NCBI GenBank assembly: GCA_045641505.1
Contig: JAZUHB010000120.1
Coordinates: 1-6,357 of the forward strand
DNA: 6,357 bases
From: JAZQNF01 sp045641505
GTDB taxonomy: Bacteria > Bacillota > Clostridia > Lachnospirales > Bianqueaceae
Reading direction: 5' to 3'
The notes beneath the pieces were generated by a model, which was not told the origin of the DNA, did not search any database, and saw only the letters and a program-made list of their open reading frames with translations. This document shows positions 5,140 through 6,357 of the stretch, one piece after another. A program made the translations under genes and the position numbers. Position 1 is the first letter of the stretch. Every line of letters begins with the position of its first letter.

Positions 5140-5180
5140 AGAGGCAAAACACAATATATAGTGTTTTGCCTCTTGATTTT
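5140..5180 (+). terminator. Large palindrome after nrdG, possible weak terminator
   Basis: AGAGGCAAAACAC (5140-5152) and GTGTTTTGCCTCT (5161-5173) form a perfect 13-bp stem around an 8-nt loop AATATATA, followed by TTGATTTT. Only one position pair (5153/5160) breaks symmetry across 34 bp. The U-tract is interrupted, so termination may be partial. The centre is also a NrdR operator, so the DNA palindrome may be the main function. Confidence 0.5.
5149..5164. promoter_or_regulatory. nrdR: NrdR box upstream of nrdD
   Basis: ACACAATATATAGTGT fits the published NrdR operator consensus (acaCwAtATaTwGtgt) at all 16 positions. NrdR is the ATP/dATP-sensing repressor of ribonucleotide reductase genes. 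The box ends 8 bp before the predicted -35 element of nrdD. nrdR itself is not in the window. Confidence 0.85.
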
Positions 5181-5202
5181 GCCACCATATCTGTGATATA
5201 TT
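5173..5202 (+). promoter_or_regulatory. Promoter of nrdD
   Basis: A -35 TTGATT (5173-5178), an 18-bp spacer and -10 TATATT (5197-5202), preceded by TGA (extended -10), place the start near 5209 and give a leader of about 31 nt. The first base of the -35 is the last base of the large palindrome. Confidence 0.6.
5182..5196. promoter_or_regulatory. Degenerate second NrdR-like box
   Basis: CCACCATATCTGTGA keeps CAC and GTG ends with an ATAT centre, but is one base short of the canonical spacing. It lies 33 bp from the first box, close to the three-helical-turn distance typical of paired NrdR boxes, and fills the promoter spacer. Confidence 0.45.
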
Positions 5203-5239
5203 TTGAACCGATATCACCCTTTGAAAGAGGTAAAATAAA

Positions 5240-6357
5240 ATGTATGCAGTAGTAAAACGTGACGGAAAGATCGTCGGCTTCGATCTGGACAAAATCAAGA
5301 AGGCGATCATTGCCGCATTCGATGCGTGCGGCAAGCAGTACCACCCCGACGTGATCGATTTCCTGGCCCTCAAGGTCACGGCCGATTTCGAAGGGAAAGT
5401 CGAAGACACCCGCATTGCCGTCGAGGATATCCAGGACAGCGTCGAGACCGTCCTGATCAAGGCCGGTTACGACGACGTGGCCAAGGCCTACATCCTCTAC
5501 CGCAAGCAGCGTGAGAACATCCGAAACATCGGTTCCACCATGCTGGACTACAAGAAGCTGGTGGATAACTATGTCAAGGTCAATGACTGGCGCGTCAAGG
5601 AAAACTCCACCGTCACCTATTCCGTCGGCGGTCTGATTCTCTCCAACTCCGGCGCCATCACCGCCAACTACTGGCTGAGCGAGATCTACGATGAGGAAAT
5701 CGCGAACGCGCACCGCAACGCCGATATCCATCTGCACGATCTTTCCATGCTGACCGGCTACTGCGCCGGCTGGTCCCTGAAGCAGCTGATCCAGGAGGGT
5801 CTCGGCGGCGTCACCGGCAAGATCACCTCCGCGCCCGCCAAGCACCTGGCCACCCTCTGCAACCAGATGGTCAACTTCCTGGGCATCATGCAGAACGAAT
5901 GGGCCGGCGCGCAGGCCTTCTCCTCCTTCGATACCTACCTGGCTCCCTTCGTCCGGGCCGACAATCTGGACTATGACACCGTGAAGAAGTGCATCGAATC
6001 CTTCATCTACGGCGTCAACACCCCCAGCCGCTGGGGCACCCAGGCTCCCTTCTCCAACATCACCCTCGACTGGGTGGTGCCCGCTGACCTCGCCGAGCTG
6101 AACTGCATCGTCGGCGGCAAGGAGATGGATTTCAAGTACAAGGACGTCCAGCCCGAGATGGATATGGTCAACAAGGCCTTCATCGAGATCATGATCGAGG
6201 GCGACGCCAACGGCCGCGGCTTCCAGTACCCCATCCCCACCTACTCCATCACGAAGAACTTCGACTGGTCCGAGACCGAGAACAACCGTCTGCTCTTCGA
6301 GATGACCTCCAAGTACGGCACGCCCTACTTCTCCAACTACATCAACAGCGACATGGA
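5240..6357 (+). CDS. nrdD: Anaerobic (class III) ribonucleoside-triphosphate reductase, N-terminal part
   Basis: 372 complete codons are visible and the gene runs off the window. Residues 1 to about 93 are an ATP-cone regulatory domain (VVKRDGKIVGFDLDKIKKAI near the start, YRKQRENIR at its end), which senses ATP/dATP. The catalytic domain follows, with NADIHLHDL (160-168), GYCAGWSL (173-180), NQMVNFLGIMQNEWAGAQAF (208-227) and NTPSRWGTQAPFSNITLD (260-277), all typical of NrdD. It reduces ribonucleoside triphosphates to deoxyribonucleotides without oxygen, using a glycyl radical installed by NrdG; the glycine and zinc-site cysteines lie at the missing C-terminus. Start ATG 5240 has AAAGAGG (5224-5230) upstream. 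Regulation by NrdR is indicated by the box in the promoter; read-through from lexA-nrdG is possible. Confidence 0.95.
   Translation, partial: MYAVVKRDGKIVGFDLDKIKKAIIAAFDACGKQYHPDVIDFLALKVTADFEGKVEDTRIAVEDIQDSVETVLIKAGYDDVAKAYILYRKQRENIRNIGSTMLDYKKLVDNYVKVNDWRVKENSTVTYSVGGLILSNSGAITANYWLSEIYDEEIANAHRNADIHLHDLSMLTGYCAGWSLKQLIQEGLGGVTGKITSAPAKHLATLCNQMVNFLGIMQNEWAGAQAFSSFDTYLAPFVRADNLDYDTVKKCIESFIYGVNTPSRWGTQAPFSNITLDWVVPADLAELNCIVGGKEMDFKYKDVQPEMDMVNKAFIEIMIEGDANGRGFQYPIPTYSITKNFDWSETENNRLLFEMTSKYGTPYFSNYINSDM

Noticed and set aside
5203..5239. Cobalamin or other riboswitch before nrdD
   Set aside because: The predicted leader is only about 31 nt and lacks conserved riboswitch boxes; the region is explained by promoter and operator elements.
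4459..5460. 333-codon open frame on the minus strand
   Set aside because: It covers nrdG, the NrdR region and the nrdD start in antisense; its composition is that of a shadow frame and it crosses two promoters.
5087..5845. 252-codon open frame on the minus strand
   Set aside because: Antisense to the ATP-cone and early catalytic part of nrdD, with no family resemblance.

Overview
The window looks like chromosomal core sequence from an anaerobic, moderately GC-rich Firmicute, most likely a member of the Clostridia; I cannot name a species. Three things point there. Ribosomal protein L27 carries the Firmicute-type N-terminal extension and is encoded beside its protease Prp. lexA is divergent from a small membrane-anchored LysM protein, the arrangement of lexA/yneA in Bacillus. 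The oxygen-sensitive class III ribonucleotide reductase (nrdG, nrdD) is present. Coding codons are rich in G/C at third positions, which explains the many long antisense open frames; none of those looks real.

Layout: positions 1-3060 are a leftward (minus-strand) ribosome-assembly block. A consensus promoter and a structured leader of about 125 nt precede rplU (L21), prp (cysteine protease) and rpmA (L27). A Rho-independent terminator follows, and then an extended -10 promoter appears to restart transcription for obgE (GTPase) and yhbY (RNA-binding protein with a lysine-rich tail). The left edge probably holds the start region of the next gene.

Positions 3130-3521 hold a leftward gene for a LysM membrane protein resembling the SOS division inhibitor YneA, with its own terminator. 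Positions 3522-3741 form a compact divergent SOS control region. It has two near-perfect sigma-A promoters facing away from each other and three good LexA boxes plus one degenerate one. One box sits in the spacer of the leftward promoter, one lies just downstream of its start site, and one overlaps the -35 element of the lexA promoter.

Positions 3742-6357 run rightward: lexA, then nrdG only 12 bp later, then nrdD (cut by the window end). A 121-bp gap before nrdD holds a full match to the NrdR operator consensus inside a larger 34-bp near-perfect palindrome, followed by a separate promoter. The reductase activase thus appears to be co-transcribed with the SOS repressor, while the reductase itself has an NrdR-type promoter plus possible read-through.

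No mobile elements, CRISPR arrays, tRNAs or rRNAs were seen. I do not see a wholly new system. The most interesting points are the wiring of lexA to nrdG/nrdD, the divergent SOS region, the candidate L21 leader switch and the unusual YhbY tail.
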